From Bacillus sp. FJAT-50079 (GTDB lineage: Bacteria > Bacillota > Bacilli > Bacillales > Bacillaceae_C): 64,000 bases of DNA. Position numbers and translations under genes: made by a program. Below are positions 51,469-62,196 of this stretch, in pieces. Positions within the stretch are counted from its first letter, which is position 1; each line of letters opens with the position of its first letter. The notes beneath the pieces are model-generated. The model searched no databases, was not told the DNA's origin, and saw only the letters and a program-made list of their open reading frames with translations. Location of the stretch: NCBI RefSeq assembly GCF_018343515.1, contig NZ_JAGYPD010000009.1, forward strand, positions 62,001-126,000. Direction: 5' to 3'.

Positions 51469-53160
51469 ATGAAAGGAATTTTTAGTTTTAAAACGGTGAA
51501 ACAAAGGATGATAACGGGTTTTTCTGTCGTTATTATTCTAGTTATTTTACTAGGTGTCTATAATATTTCGGTTATTAATTCAAATAATAGAGACGCGCAA
51601 AATATATCAAACAGGGAGCTTCCATTATTGATTGCAACTGAGGGGCTCTCATATACAATGGCGAACAGAATTTCAACGGCTCGTGGGTATGTATTGTATG
51701 GTGGCGAGTATAAAGAACGCTTTGATGAATACACAGCACAGGCAAAGGAATATGAAGACATTGTTAAAGAGGTTGGAGTTACAGGGGAATTTGAGGAACT
51801 GCTACAAAAAACGATTAAATGGCGTGAATCGATCTATAAAGATGTGTTCAATCAGTATGATAAGGGAAATGTAGAGCTAGCACAACAAAATCTGGAGGAT
51901 GCCGCTGAAGTGGTTCGTGAGCTGATGGCAAGCTATGACCAATTGGCACAAGATAATGCAGCTCGAATTACTAAAATAGAGCAAGACATCGTAGCAGGCG
52001 GTGAAGCTACATTTCGTCTCGTTGTCATTATTACAAGTTTAGTTATCATCCTTGGAATGGCAATCGCCCTTATTACTTCGAATGTTATTTCTAGGCCAAT
52101 GAAAATTGTTATGGAGCGTATGAAGGCAATTGCAAATGGAGATTTAAGTGGTGAGCAGCTAGAAACGAAGTCAAGCGATGAGATTGGTCAAGTTGTGATC
52201 GCAACAAATGAAATGACGAAAAATATCCATGAGTTACTATCTCAAGTGAATATTGTTTCTGAATCTGTAAGCAGCCATAGTGAAGAGTTAACACAAACGA
52301 CAAACGAAGTGAATGCTGCTTCACAACAAGTTGCTACAACAATGCAGGAATTGGCATCAGGTTCGGAGAGACAGGCTGTTAGCGCAAGCAACCTTTCTGA
52401 AATGATGGGAACTTTTGCAACAAGAGTAGAAGAAGCGAATGAAAATGGCGAAAAGATTCGTCAATTTTCTAGTTGGGTGCTTGAAATGACGGCTAAGGGC
52501 AGCGATTTGATGGATACGTCGAACAAACAAATGGTCCAAATAAATCGAATTGTAAAAGATGCAGTGAATAAAGTACAAGGATTGGATGTACAATCACAAG
52601 AAATTTCCAAATTAGTATCTGTCATTCAAGATATATCCGACCAAACGAATTTATTAGCACTGAATGCGGCGATCGAAGCAGCGAGAGCAGGAGAACACGG
52701 TCGCGGTTTTGCAGTCGTTGCTGATGAAGTAAGAAAGCTTGCTGAGCAAGTGTCCGTTTCTGTAACAGATATTACGGGTATTGTTGATAGCATTCAACGT
52801 GAATCAAATATGGTCACAGGCTCATTGAATGAAGGATATAAAGAAGTAGAACTTGGAACAGAGCAAATTAAAACGACAGGTGAAACATTTGCTGGGATCA
52901 GCTTGGCGATAAAAGAAATGACAATGAATATCCAAACAATTTCTGACCATTTATCCGAAGTGACGGGCCAAAGCCAAAATATGAATGGATCGATTGAAGA
53001 GATTGCGGCTATCTCTGAGCAATCAGCTGCTGGTGTAGAACAAACATCTGCTGCTGCTCAGGAAACGAGCAGTTCCATGGAGGAAGTGGCTGGAAGTGCG
53101 GAGCAACTTGCAAGTTTAGCAGAAGAACTGAACGGATTAGTTGGACGATTTAAATTATAA
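51469..53160 (+). CDS. Methyl-accepting chemotaxis protein
   Basis: 563 residues. Membrane helix 1 (about 14-34), an extracytoplasmic four-helix-bundle sensor of ~150 residues, helix 2 (about 183-205), a HAMP domain, then the coiled-coil signalling domain with its conserved tip [39 protein letters not shown]. The C-terminus repeats methylation-type helices. It controls CheA activity; the ligand is unknown. It is monocistronic and ends at a bidirectional terminator. Confidence 0.95.
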   Translation: MKGIFSFKTVKQRMITGFSVVIILVILLGVYNISVINSNNRDAQNISNRELPLLIATEGLSYTMANRISTARGYVLYGGEYKERFDEYTAQAKEYEDIVKEVGVTGEFEELLQKTIKWRESIYKDVFNQYDKGNVELAQQNLEDAAEVVRELMASYDQLAQDNAARITKIEQDIVAGGEATFRLVVIITSLVIILGMAIALITSNVISRPMKIVMERMKAIANGDLSGEQLETKSSDEIGQVVIATNEMTKNIHELLSQVNIVSESVSSHSEELTQTTNEVNAASQQVATTMQELASGSERQAVSASNLSEMMGTFATRVEEANENGEKIRQFSSWVLEMTAKGSDLMDTSNKQMVQINRIVKDAVNKVQGLDVQSQEISKLVSVIQDISDQTNLLALNAAIEAARAGEHGRGFAVVADEVRKLAEQVSVSVTDITGIVDSIQRESNMVTGSLNEGYKEVELGTEQIKTTGETFAGISLAIKEMTMNIQTISDHLSEVTGQSQNMNGSIEEIAAISEQSAAGVEQTSAAAQETSSSMEEVAGSAEQLASLAEELNGLVGRFKL

Positions 53161-53175
53161 AGCCATTAAATAAAT

Positions 53176-53218
53176 AAGCAGGTAAAGGAAAAATAACGTT
53201 TTTTCTTTACCTGCTTTA
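53176..53218. terminator. Bidirectional terminator between MCP and pflA genes
   Basis: AAGCAGGTAAAG pairs with CTTTACCTGCTT, with A- and T-rich flanks. It serves the two convergent genes. Confidence 0.85.
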
Positions 53219-53244
53219 ATATTTTGCTGAATAAACCTGTCTAT

Positions 53245-53982
53245 TCATATCGCTAAAATCTGCTGTGCCCATTTTACTTTTTCATCCGTTGGTGTTTGAA
53301 CGTCTTTTAGTGGATATTCGAGGCCAAGTGCCTCCCATTTATACACTCCTAAGCGATGGTATGGAAGGATTTCAACCTTTTCTACGTTAGGTAATGTTTT
53401 AATGAATTTGGAAAGGTTTCTTAAATCATCTTCTTGATCTGTAATGCCTGGAATGAGAACGTGGCGCACCCATACGGGAATTTGCTTTTCCTTTAGGTAC
53501 TGTGCAAAATCAAGAATATGTTTATTGGATACAGAGGTTAATGTTTTATGCTTTTGCTCATCGATTTGTTTTAAATCGAGAAGGATGAGATCTGTTAGCT
53601 CCATCAGTCGATCAAGTGATTGAATAAAGCGGCCTTTTCTAGTAAAGCAGCCCCCGGAGCTGTCGATTGTTGTATGAATACCGAGCTTTTTACATTCTGT
53701 AAATAATTCGATTAGAAAGTCGACATGTAAAAGCGGTTCACCGCCACTAACGGTCACACCCCCATTAGAAGCTTGGAGGAATGGAAGATAATCCTTAATA
53801 TCTTTCATTAGTGATTCAACAGATATTTCTTCCCCTTCACCATTTCCAAATGCCCATGTATCAGGATTGTGGCAAAATTGACAACGGAGTAGGCAGCCTT
53901 GAGTAAAAATAACGTAGCGAAGGCCTGGACCATCAACAGTACCACAAGATTCGACGGAATGAATACGTGTTTTTAGTTTCAT
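53245..53982 (-). CDS. pflA: Pyruvate formate-lyase activating enzyme
   Basis: 245 residues of radical SAM: the cluster motif is CLLRCQFCHNPDTW (CxxxCxxC), preceded by SVESCGTVDGPGLRYVIFTQG, and followed by GGVTVSGGEPLL, the SAM-binding GGE. It installs the glycyl radical on PflB using SAM and a [4Fe-4S] cluster. ATG 53982 has GAAAGGA nine bases upstream; an in-frame TTG at 54000 overlaps that site. It lies 257 bp downstream of pflB on the same strand. Confidence 0.95.
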   Translation of the reverse strand: MKLKTRIHSVESCGTVDGPGLRYVIFTQGCLLRCQFCHNPDTWAFGNGEGEEISVESLMKDIKDYLPFLQASNGGVTVSGGEPLLHVDFLIELFTECKKLGIHTTIDSSGGCFTRKGRFIQSLDRLMELTDLILLDLKQIDEQKHKTLTSVSNKHILDFAQYLKEKQIPVWVRHVLIPGITDQEDDLRNLSKFIKTLPNVEKVEILPYHRLGVYKWEALGLEYPLKDVQTPTDEKVKWAQQILAI

Positions 53983-54003
53983 AGTATCGCATCCTTTCAA
54001 GAA

Positions 54004-54026
54004 GGAAGCAGCGATTGGCTGCTTCC
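54004..54026. other. Hairpin between pflB and pflA
   Basis: GGAAGCAGC pairs perfectly with GCTGCTTCC around a 5-base loop. There is no T-run, so it is more likely a processing or stability hairpin than a terminator. Confidence 0.45.
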
Positions 54027-54257
54027 AATGTTTCTTGCTTACAAAATTATAGACTATTTACTTGTCGGGCACTTTCTATTGTAATAATCTCCAGACGCCG
54101 AACGACTAGCAAACTTCACTCTTCTTCCTATGATAAGTCAACATCGGTTCATTCTTCGCCGTGTTTTCTTTAGGGATTGTCGACTAATGTCGCCGCGTTC
54201 TGTGGCAACGTCGACGCAGTTTGTACGCCGCTAAACGGGCGCTTCCACTTTTGATCT

Positions 54258-56486
54258 TTACATTGTTTCATGGAATGTCCGATTAATGACATCAATTTGT
54301 TGCTCGCGCGTTAGTTTAATAAAGTTGACTGCATATCCAGAAACGCGAATTGTTAATTGTGGGTATTCTTCAGGCCGCTCCATCGCATCAAGCAATGTTT
54401 CGCGGTCAAAGACGTTAATGTTTAGATGATGCCCTTTTTTAATCATATACCCATCAAGGATCGCCGCTAAATTCTTCATTCGATCTGCTTCTTCACGGCC
54501 AAGTGCTTTTGGTACGATGGAAAATGTATTGGAAATTCCATCAAGTGCATATTCATAAGGGAGCTTAGCGACAGAACTTAATGAAGCAATCGCTCCTTTT
54601 TGATCGCGTCCATGCAATGGGTTTGCTCCTGGAGCAAATGGTTCACCTTTACGGCGCCCATCAGGAGTGTTTCCTGTCTTTTTACCGTAAACAACATTTG
54701 ATGTAATTGTTAATACAGATAAGGTTGGTGTTGCATCGCGATAAGCACGGTGCTTTTTCAACTTGTTCATAAAGGTTTTAACGAGTCCGACCGCGATATC
54801 ATCAACGCGCGCATCGTTGTTTCCGTATTTAGGAAAATCACCTTCGATTTCAAAATCAGTAGCAATGCCATTTTCATCACGAATTGGTTTTACTTTTGCA
54901 TATTTGATCGCGCTTAGTGAATCAGCTACGACAGATAATCCAGCGATTCCTGTTGCCATTGTACGCAGAATTTCTCGATCATGCAATGCCATTTCAATTC
55001 TTTCATAGCTATACTTATCGTGCATATAGTGGATGACGTTTAATGTATTCATATACAATCCTGCAAGCCATTCCATCACATGATCGAATTTTTCCGCTAC
55101 TTCATCGTATTGTAAATACTCGGATGTAATTGGAGCAAAAGCCGGACCAATTTGCGCTTTTATCATCTCATCTTTTCCGCCATTAATGGCATATAATAAT
55201 GCTTTAGCGAGGTTGGCGCGGGCTCCGAAAAATTGCATTTGCTTTCCGATTGTCATTGCTGATACACAGCAAGCAATTCCATAATCATCTCCGTATATTT
55301 CTCGCATTAAATCATCGTTTTCATACTGAATGGAGCTTGTTTTGATCGACATATTTGCGCAATATTGTTTAAACAATTCTGGAAGCTTCGGTGACCAAAG
55401 AACAGTTAAATTGGGCTCTGGTGAAGGACCTAAATTGTCTAATGTATGCAAAAAGCGGAATGAGTTTTTCGTTACGAGCGGTTTCCCATCAAGACTAATG
55501 CCGCCGATAGATTCTGTTACCCATGTCGGATCACCGCTAAACAACTCATTGTAGTCCGGTGTTCGTGCAAATTTTACGAGTCGTAATTTCATGACGAAAT
55601 GATCCACAAGCTCCTGTGCTTCACTTTCTGTTAAAACGCCATTTATTAAATCTCTTTCAATATAAATATCAAGGAATGTTGAAACGCGCCCTAAGCTCAT
55701 TGCTGCCCCATTTTGTTCTTTAATAGCTGCAAGATAAGCAAAATATAACCATTGGAAAGCTTCTTTTGCATTTGTAGCTGGCTGTGAAAGATCATAGCCA
55801 TATACGTTGGCAAGTTCTTTTAATTCATGCAATGCTTTAATCTGTTCGGCAATTTCTTCTCGATCGCGGATCACTTCCTCAGACATTGTTCCATTACCGA
55901 CTAATTTTAATTCTGCTTGTTTTTCTTTTATAAGGAAATCAAGTCCATAGAGAGCAACCCTGCGATAATCGCCAATGATTCGCCCACGCCCATATGCATC
56001 CGGTAAACCAGTAATAATTCCAGCTTTTCGTGCCAATTTCATTTCATCTGTATAAGCATCAAATACGCCTTGATTATGTGTTTTTCGATATTTAGTAAAA
56101 ACTTCTTCTACCTCTTTGTCTAATTCATAGCCGTATGCTTGTAAAGCACCTGCCGCCATTCGAATGCCGCCAAATGGCTGCAAAGATCGTTTAAATGGTT
56201 GATCTGTTTGGAAACCGACAATCGTTTCTAATTCTTTTTGCAAATAGGCTGGACCGTGGGAAGTAATCGTGGACACAATTTTCGTATCCATATTTAGTAC
56301 TCCGCCATTTTCGCGTTCTTGTTTGGATAATTGCATGACCTGATCCCATAACGATTCCGTCGCCTTTGTCGCTGATTCTAAAAATGTGTTATCGCCTTCA
56401 TAGAGCGTATAGTTCTTCAAAATAAAATCCCGTACATCAACTTCCTCTTGCCATCGACCTTCTGTAAAACCAATCCAAGATTTCAT
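54258..56486 (-). CDS. pflB: Formate acetyltransferase (pyruvate formate-lyase)
   Basis: 742 residues, normal length. The active-site cysteine pair is in [10 protein letters not shown] (about 405-414), and the C-terminal glycyl-radical motif is [30 protein letters not shown] and [13 protein letters not shown] are also typical. It converts pyruvate and CoA to acetyl-CoA and formate without oxygen. AGGAGG precedes the ATG. The upstream region has a half Rex-like site (TTGTGAAAACGTGAGCAA, about 56512-56529), weaker than those at adhE. Confidence 0.97.
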   Translation of the reverse strand: MKSWIGFTEGRWQEEVDVRDFILKNYTLYEGDNTFLESATKATESLWDQVMQLSKQERENGGVLNMDTKIVSTITSHGPAYLQKELETIVGFQTDQPFKRSLQPFGGIRMAAGALQAYGYELDKEVEEVFTKYRKTHNQGVFDAYTDEMKLARKAGIITGLPDAYGRGRIIGDYRRVALYGLDFLIKEKQAELKLVGNGTMSEEVIRDREEIAEQIKALHELKELANVYGYDLSQPATNAKEAFQWLYFAYLAAIKEQNGAAMSLGRVSTFLDIYIERDLINGVLTESEAQELVDHFVMKLRLVKFARTPDYNELFSGDPTWVTESIGGISLDGKPLVTKNSFRFLHTLDNLGPSPEPNLTVLWSPKLPELFKQYCANMSIKTSSIQYENDDLMREIYGDDYGIACCVSAMTIGKQMQFFGARANLAKALLYAINGGKDEMIKAQIGPAFAPITSEYLQYDEVAEKFDHVMEWLAGLYMNTLNVIHYMHDKYSYERIEMALHDREILRTMATGIAGLSVVADSLSAIKYAKVKPIRDENGIATDFEIEGDFPKYGNNDARVDDIAVGLVKTFMNKLKKHRAYRDATPTLSVLTITSNVVYGKKTGNTPDGRRKGEPFAPGANPLHGRDQKGAIASLSSVAKLPYEYALDGISNTFSIVPKALGREEADRMKNLAAILDGYMIKKGHHLNINVFDRETLLDAMERPEEYPQLTIRVSGYAVNFIKLTREQQIDVINRTFHETM

Positions 56487-56769
56487 TATTGAAAACCTCC
56501 TAAGATTTAGTTTGTGAAAACGTGAGCAATCGTACGTAAAAAAATATGAGAAGATTATGTGAAAAGTTGAACATAATCTACTTTTAGTATAACATCATAT
56601 TTTAAGTGTGGATAATTAAAATATGGCAAATAAATGACAATGGAAATTATAAAATAAAATGGTTTATATACATTGTGGGGGTATAGTATATTATGAGTGA
56701 GGGAGACGTATAACAGTGCAGATCGATCAATATCTGTTTCCGGGGGAAGGGACAAGCTGTGCGCTAACC

Positions 56770-57027
56770 TCCGATCAAGTGAAGAATAACTTAGTTACAC
56801 GACTAAACCGAATTGAGGGAAGTCGACGTATTAAAGGACTAATTGAACGTGACTTATTGTGACGATGTCATTACGCAAATCACAGCAACTCAATCCGCTC
56901 TAAATAGTGTTGCTTGAATTTACTTGAAGGACATTTAAAGCATTGTGTTGTAGATAGAGTATAGGAAGGAGATATGGAAGTCTTTGATGAAGTATTAGTG
57001 ATAATCCAAAAGCTAATGAAAAAATAA
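56770..57027 (+). pseudogene. csoR: csoR pseudogene (copper-sensing repressor)
   Basis: Pieces of a CsoR protein lie in order but in different frames: SDQVKNNLVTRLNRIEGSRRIKGLIERD, then CDDVITQITATQSALNSVA, then LLEGHLKHCVVDRV-stop-EGDMEVFDEVLVIIQKLMKK. The copper-ligand Cys (CDD), His and Cys (HLKHC) are recognisable. At least two frameshifts and an in-frame TAG break the gene. Upstream, GGGGGTATAGTATA near 56676-56690 resembles half of a CsoR operator. Order csoR-copZ-copA is the standard Bacillus copper operon. Confidence 0.85.
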
Positions 57028-57041
57028 GGAGCTGAACAAAG

Positions 57042-57247
57042 ATGGGAATAATGACTCTAACGGTGGAAGGAATGTCATGTGGCATTGCGTCCAATCAATA
57101 GAAGGAAGCGCCGGTAAACTTGCTGGTATTTCTAATGTAAAGGTTGATTTAGCAAACGGGAAAGTAGATGTTCATTGCGATCAAAACAAAATTGATCTAA
57201 ATAAGATTAAAGCGACGATTGATGATCAAGGGTTTGATGTGAAATGA
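57042..57247 (+). pseudogene. copZ: copZ copper chaperone with a one-base deletion
   Basis: From ATG 57042 the frame reads MGIMTLTVEGMSCG, the first metal-site Cys, then shifts: ignoring one lost base, it continues HCVQSIEGSAGKLAGISNVKVDLANGKVDVHCD…IDDQGFDVK to a stop at 57245-57247. The intact protein would be a ~69-residue HMA chaperone with MxCxHC. The single-base loss in the GG-CAT-TGC region ends translation after ~19 residues. A sequencing error is possible, but decay of the neighbouring csoR supports real loss. Confidence 0.85.
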
Positions 57248-57318
57248 AAGAGATGTGCTGATTTGCACTTTTCCTTTTTAAATAGATACACCCCTATGTT
57301 GTATAAGGAGTTTTTAAA

Positions 57319-59721
57319 ATGAGCGAAAGTACATTTAAAATAAAAGGAATGACATGTGCAGCTTGCTCCAATCGTGTTGAAAAAGGATTAAGTCGAATGG
57401 AAGGCGTGGAGAAAGCTGCCGTTAATTTAGCGCTTGAGCAAGCATCGGTTACATTTGATGAATCTAAAATTAAAATTGGTGATATTGAACAAAAAGTAAA
57501 AGATCTTGGCTATGATGTCGTAACGGAAAAAGTAGAATTAATGTTGGCTGGGATGACATGTGCGGCGTGTTCGACAAGAATCGAAAAGGTTCTTAATAAA
57601 ATGGATGGTGTATCTGCTGCGTCTGTCAATCTTGCATTGGAAAAAGCGACGATTGAATACAATCCATCGCTTATATCTACAAAGGATATGACAGATAAGG
57701 TAGAAGCGATCGGCTATGGAGCAATTGTAAAAAATGATGAAGAATCAGGTCAAACCGTCGATCATCGCCTTCAAGAAATAGAAAAGCAAAAAAGGAAATT
57801 TATACTTTCCCTCCTTTTATCTTTCCCACTTTTATGGACAATGGTTGCACATTTTAGTTTTACGTCCTTTATTTATGTGCCGCAAGGATTAATGAATCCG
57901 TGGCTGCAAATGGCACTCGCAACTCCTGTGCAATTTTATATTGGGAAACAATTTTATGTCGGGGCATATAAAGCATTAAAAAATAAAAGTGCCAATATGG
58001 ATGTCCTCGTTGCCCTTGGAACGTCAGCCGCCTATTTTTATAGTGTGTATTTGGCAATCATGTCTATCGGCAAGGAAACAAGTTTTATTCACTTATATTT
58101 TGAAACGAGCGCCGTGCTGATTACATTGATTATTCTGGGAAAACTATTTGAAGCGAAGGCGAAAGGGAGATCGTCTGAGGCGATTAAAAAACTAATTGGC
58201 TTACAAGCAAAGACAGCAACGGCAATTCGCAATCGAATGGAAATAGAAATTCCACTTGAAGAAGTCGTTGTCGGAGATGTGTTGATCGTTAAGCCAGGAG
58301 AAAAGATCCCTGTCGACGGTGTAATGATCGAGGGTGAATCGGCTTTGGATGAATCAATGATTACGGGAGAAAGTGTGCCCGTTGACAAAAAAGCTGGGGA
58401 TAACCTGATTGGAGCTACGATTAATAAAAATGGTTTTATAAAAATGGAAGCGATCAAGATTGGCAAGGATACAGCATTGGCACAAATTATTAAAGTCGTT
58501 GAAGATGCCCAAGGATCAAAGGCGCCAATTCAGCGCATGGCCGATTTGATTTCTGGAATTTTCGTGCCGATTGTTGTTGGTATTGCCCTTGTGACATTTC
58601 TGATTTGGTATGTTTGGGCAGATCCAGGGAATTTCGCCTCGGCGTTAGAAAAACTAATTGCTGTTCTTGTTATCGCATGCCCATGTGCACTAGGATTGGC
58701 AACGCCAACGTCGATTATGGCAGGTTCGGGACGTGCAGCGGAACACGGGATATTATTTAAAGGTGGCGAACATCTAGAAACGACGCATGAAATTGATACG
58801 ATCGTTTTAGATAAAACGGGAACGATCACGAATGGTGAACCAGTGTTAACAGATGTTGTTGCTGCGATGCATGAACGAGAATTTTTGTCATTAGTAGGCT
58901 CCGCAGAAAACCGCTCGGAGCATCCGCTTGCACAAGCGATCGTTGCCGGGATCAATGAGAAAAATATTGTTCTTCACGAAGCTGCATCATTTGAGGCGAT
59001 TCCAGGATTCGGCATTCAGGCAGTTGTCAGTGGTAGAAAGATTTTAATTGGAACAAGGCGTTTAATGAAGCAACAAAACGTAGATTTCGAAGAAGTAATG
59101 GAGCAAATGAGTACGTTTGAAAAGCAAGGGAAAACAGCGATGCTCGTTGCTGTTGATGGAACGTACGCAGGGATGATTGCTGTCGCTGATACGATAAAGG
59201 AAACTTCCGCACAAGCGATTCAAAGATTACGTGAGATGAACCTCGAAGTCATTATGATGACGGGAGACAATAAGCAAACCGCATTAGCGATTGCAAAGGA
59301 AGCGGGCATTGACCAAGTCATTGCTGAAGTATTGCCGGAAGGAAAAGCGGATGAAGTAACAAAATTGCAGCAAGCAGGTAAAAAAGTGGCGATGGTCGGT
59401 GATGGAATTAATGATGCACCGGCCCTTGCTGTTGCCGACATCGGCATGGCAATTGGAACAGGGACAGACGTCGCGATGGAAGCCGCCGACATTACGTTGA
59501 TTCGCGGTGACTTAAATAGTATTGCTGATGCACTCTTGATGAGTAAGAAAACAATCAGCAATATAAAACAAAATCTGTTCTGGGCATTTGCCTATAACAC
59601 ACTTGGTATACCCGTTGCAGCGTTTGGATTTTTAGCTCCATGGCTTGCTGGGGCAGCGATGGCGTTTAGCTCAGTGTCAGTCGTTTTGAATGCCTTGCGT
59701 TTACAAAAAGTAAAATTATAA
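57319..59721 (+). CDS. copA: Copper-exporting P1B-type ATPase
   Basis: 800 residues. Two N-terminal HMA domains (GMTCAACSNRVEK, Cys13/Cys16, and GMTCAACSTRIEK), eight membrane helices with CPCALGLATPTS as the transport site, actuator TGES, phosphorylation DKTGTIT, nucleotide-site SEHPLAQAI and hinge GDGINDAPAL. It exports Cu(I) from the cytoplasm using ATP. It is intact although the upstream csoR and copZ are broken, so its expression may now be constitutive or depend on another promoter. Confidence 0.96.
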   Translation: MSESTFKIKGMTCAACSNRVEKGLSRMEGVEKAAVNLALEQASVTFDESKIKIGDIEQKVKDLGYDVVTEKVELMLAGMTCAACSTRIEKVLNKMDGVSAASVNLALEKATIEYNPSLISTKDMTDKVEAIGYGAIVKNDEESGQTVDHRLQEIEKQKRKFILSLLLSFPLLWTMVAHFSFTSFIYVPQGLMNPWLQMALATPVQFYIGKQFYVGAYKALKNKSANMDVLVALGTSAAYFYSVYLAIMSIGKETSFIHLYFETSAVLITLIILGKLFEAKAKGRSSEAIKKLIGLQAKTATAIRNRMEIEIPLEEVVVGDVLIVKPGEKIPVDGVMIEGESALDESMITGESVPVDKKAGDNLIGATINKNGFIKMEAIKIGKDTALAQIIKVVEDAQGSKAPIQRMADLISGIFVPIVVGIALVTFLIWYVWADPGNFASALEKLIAVLVIACPCALGLATPTSIMAGSGRAAEHGILFKGGEHLETTHEIDTIVLDKTGTITNGEPVLTDVVAAMHEREFLSLVGSAENRSEHPLAQAIVAGINEKNIVLHEAASFEAIPGFGIQAVVSGRKILIGTRRLMKQQNVDFEEVMEQMSTFEKQGKTAMLVAVDGTYAGMIAVADTIKETSAQAIQRLREMNLEVIMMTGDNKQTALAIAKEAGIDQVIAEVLPEGKADEVTKLQQAGKKVAMVGDGINDAPALAVADIGMAIGTGTDVAMEAADITLIRGDLNSIADALLMSKKTISNIKQNLFWAFAYNTLGIPVAAFGFLAPWLAGAAMAFSSVSVVLNALRLQKVKL

Positions 59722-59727
59722 GTGAAC

Positions 59728-59768
59728 GTAAAGCTTGTCTCGGAATTCGGACAAGCTTTACCTTTTTT
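59728..59768 (+). terminator. Terminator after copA
   Basis: GTAAAGCTTGTC pairs perfectly with GACAAGCTTTAC, followed by CTTTTTT. Confidence 0.92.
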
Positions 59769-59831
59769 CCGTTCAATATGCATGACTTTCCCTTCTTCGT
59801 TAAAAGCTATATGTAGGAAGGATGGGAAAGT

Positions 59832-60272
59832 ATGAATGTATTAGGCAATTTTGAAGAAAAAAGACGCGAAAAGCAAATTAAGAACGAACGTAAGCTTTTG
59901 CGTGATTTACCAATCAATGCATTGAAGAAAAGTGTGATTCTTTATTTTTACGCAGCAAGAATCCATTCAGGCTTGCTTGACGATGGCGTAGAGGAAGCAT
60001 GTCTGGATGTTGCCATTGAAGCATACTTAACAGGAGGGGAATATAGTCGCTTTATTCAATCTGGAGAAGCTATGGAGGCGACGAAAGCGAGATGTCGCGA
60101 AGAGCTGAGTCATTTTATTGATACATTGCATCATTTCTGGCTTTATCTTGATTTTGAACAAGGGATAATGGATGAAGAGACGATTTATTCATCTTGTGAG
60201 AAGTTTGTAAATCATTGGTGGATCGAAGGATACAAAAAAGGTGCACGACTTTATAAGCTCCGTTTACATTAA
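59832..60272 (+). CDS. ybaK: YbaK-like DUF2521 protein
   Basis: A 146-residue soluble protein of unknown function. The plan CLDVAIEAYLTGGEYSRFIQSGE in the middle and KFVNHWWIEGYKKGARLYKLRLH at the end resembles B. subtilis YbaK (DUF2521). In B. subtilis ybaK lies close downstream of rpsI, before cwlD. Here it sits among copA and a GH105 gene, far from any intact rpsI, which fits large insertions at the rpsI locus. AGGAAGGATGGG precedes the ATG. Confidence 0.7.
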   Translation: MNVLGNFEEKRREKQIKNERKLLRDLPINALKKSVILYFYAARIHSGLLDDGVEEACLDVAIEAYLTGGEYSRFIQSGEAMEATKARCREELSHFIDTLHHFWLYLDFEQGIMDEETIYSSCEKFVNHWWIEGYKKGARLYKLRLH

Positions 60273-60304
60273 ATCCAGTTCATTTCAATTGAACTGGATT
60301 TTTG
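60272..60304 (+). terminator. Terminator after ybaK
   Basis: AATCCAGTTCA pairs with TGAACTGGATT across a 7-base loop, followed by TTTTG. Confidence 0.85.
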
Positions 60305-60494
60305 CTTCTTGCCCAATTAGATATGATATTACTCAATTTATCACGAAAAAACCCAAATAATGATTGGCGATAGAACTTGGAACGCTAATAAAGTGAATAA
60401 CAAAATAACACAAATAAAGGACAAAATGACCATATACAAAATAATCGGAATAATCATTATAATTAATTAAAAGATCGAATGGAGGAGAAAGAGG

Positions 60495-61649
60495 GTGAAG
60501 GATAAAGAAATGAGCTGGTCGATAAAAATGGCTGATACCGTGTTAAGGCGTTATCTAGATTTGTCAGATAAATGGGATCATGAATATGGGATTGTTTTTA
60601 AAGGGATTGAAGATGTTTGGCACCATACAGGTGATTGTAAATATATTGATTACTTGTTATTCAATATCGGAAACCGGATTGGAGAAAATGGTGAGATTGC
60701 GGGATATGAATTGGAAGATTATAGTGTCGATCATATCAATTCGGGAAGATTGCTCTTTCCTTTATTTGAAGAAACAAAGGAGGAACGTTTTAAGAAGGCA
60801 GCATTCCTATTGCGCCAACAACTTGAAACACATCCAAGAACGAGTGATGGGATCTTCTGGCATAAACAAATTTTTCCGTATCAAGGATTTCTAGACGGTG
60901 TTTATATGGGTGATGTATTTTATGCCCAGTTCGCCAAAGTGTTTAATGATCCAGCACTATTTGATGATGTGACAAACCAAATTCTTCTATTCGCAAAACA
61001 TAATAAAGACGAGAAAACGGGGCTTTTCTATCAAGGATATGACGAGAAGAGACAACAAATTTGGGCAAATGCAGATACGGGTTGTTCATCTAGTTTTTGG
61101 GGACGGGCAATCGGCTGGTATTGTGTTGGGATTGTAGATATTCTCGATTATTTACCAGAAGAACATGCAAAAAGACAGAAATTAATTGAAGTTTTATCCG
61201 GATTACTTTCAGCAATTGTTACATATCAAGAACCCGAAACGGGCGTATGGTATCAGGTGGTTGATCAAGGCGGTCGCGAGGGGAATTATTTAGAATCGTC
61301 TTCGTCTTGCATGTATGTGTATGCGCTCGCTAAGGCGATAAGACAAAGCTATGTATCGCAGCATTTTTTACCTGCATTGAAACAAGGATATAACGGAATC
61401 TTAAATACGTTTATTGATGAAGATGAGAGAGGGATTGTAAATATTCATCAAACATGCCAAACGGCTGGGCTGGGGATTACTGCCAATCGAGATGGTTCAT
61501 TTGAATACTACATTAGTGAGCCGATTGTTTCCAATGATTTTAAAGGAATCGGGACGTTCATAATGGCAAGCGTTCAAGTGGAAAAATTGATTGTGCAAAT
61601 GGATGACAACGAAAATGAAAGCGTAAACATAACGCTATCCAAAAATTAA
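60495..61649 (+). CDS. Glycoside hydrolase family 105 (unsaturated uronyl hydrolase)
   Basis: A 384-residue (alpha/alpha)6-barrel protein. The putative catalytic Asp lies in GFLDGVYMGDVFYAQFA (about 136-152), and FWGRAIGWYCVGIVDIL is the conserved barrel motif. It ends with the family's GIGTFIMASVQVE. GH105 enzymes hydrolyse unsaturated (4,5-dehydro) uronyl disaccharides released by pectin or rhamnogalacturonan lyases. No signal peptide is seen, so it acts on imported disaccharide. The GTG start follows GGAGGAG. A TRAP transporter 41 bp downstream is the likely importer. Confidence 0.85.
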   Translation: MKDKEMSWSIKMADTVLRRYLDLSDKWDHEYGIVFKGIEDVWHHTGDCKYIDYLLFNIGNRIGENGEIAGYELEDYSVDHINSGRLLFPLFEETKEERFKKAAFLLRQQLETHPRTSDGIFWHKQIFPYQGFLDGVYMGDVFYAQFAKVFNDPALFDDVTNQILLFAKHNKDEKTGLFYQGYDEKRQQIWANADTGCSSSFWGRAIGWYCVGIVDILDYLPEEHAKRQKLIEVLSGLLSAIVTYQEPETGVWYQVVDQGGREGNYLESSSSCMYVYALAKAIRQSYVSQHFLPALKQGYNGILNTFIDEDERGIVNIHQTCQTAGLGITANRDGSFEYYISEPIVSNDFKGIGTFIMASVQVEKLIVQMDDNENESVNITLSKN

Positions 61650-61689
61650 TATATGCTTTATTTTACTTTAGGGAGGATGTGGCTTAATT

Positions 61690-62196
61690 GTGGAGAAAGT
61701 AAAAAGAATCGCATTAAAAATTGATTCCGCAATCGAAGCTTTCGCCATTTTTGCGATGATCGCCATGACATTAATTGTATCAATACAAGTTGCCACGCGG
61801 AAAATCTTTCACCATGTTTTCTTTTGGTCAGAAGAAGTAACGATGCTCCTATTAATTTGGTTTTGTTTTTTAGGGATCGCCATTGGCTTTCGAGAAAAAA
61901 TCCATTTAGCAATGAGCGCATTCACTAATTTATTTCCAGCATCTTGGAATAAAGTGCTAGACAAAATTATTGCATTAACGATTTTTGCATTAGGAGTATA
62001 TTTCATTGTTTACGGATGGGGATTCTCTTCCATTATGCATGAAAGCACCCTTCCAGCAACAGGTTGGCCTGCTAGCACCATGTATGTGATTATGCCGATT
62101 ACAGGGGTTCTAATTTGTGTTTATTCTCTATTTGAATTATTTGGGATTAATACAGTGAGGCACCAATTTATGGATGAGGAGGTGGAAGGAGAATGA
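61690..62196 (+). CDS. TRAP transporter small permease (DctQ), uronate-linked
   Basis: 168 residues, four membrane segments, with FWSEEVTMLLLIWFCFLGIAIGFREKIHLAM as the family motif. The GTG start follows GGGAGGATG. It overlaps the DctM gene by 4 bp and is encoded just after the GH105 hydrolase. It is paralogous to the DctQ at 41650. Confidence 0.92.
   Translation: MEKVKRIALKIDSAIEAFAIFAMIAMTLIVSIQVATRKIFHHVFFWSEEVTMLLLIWFCFLGIAIGFREKIHLAMSAFTNLFPASWNKVLDKIIALTIFALGVYFIVYGWGFSSIMHESTLPATGWPASTMYVIMPITGVLICVYSLFELFGINTVRHQFMDEEVEGE

Noticed and set aside
56512-56529. Full Rex operator before pflB
   Set aside because: Only the TTGTGA half matches; the other half (TGAGCAA) deviates too much.
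60370-60400. CcpA cre site before the GH105 gene
   Set aside because: TTGGAACGCTAATA resembles cre but mismatches at the central CG register and flank, so support is too weak.
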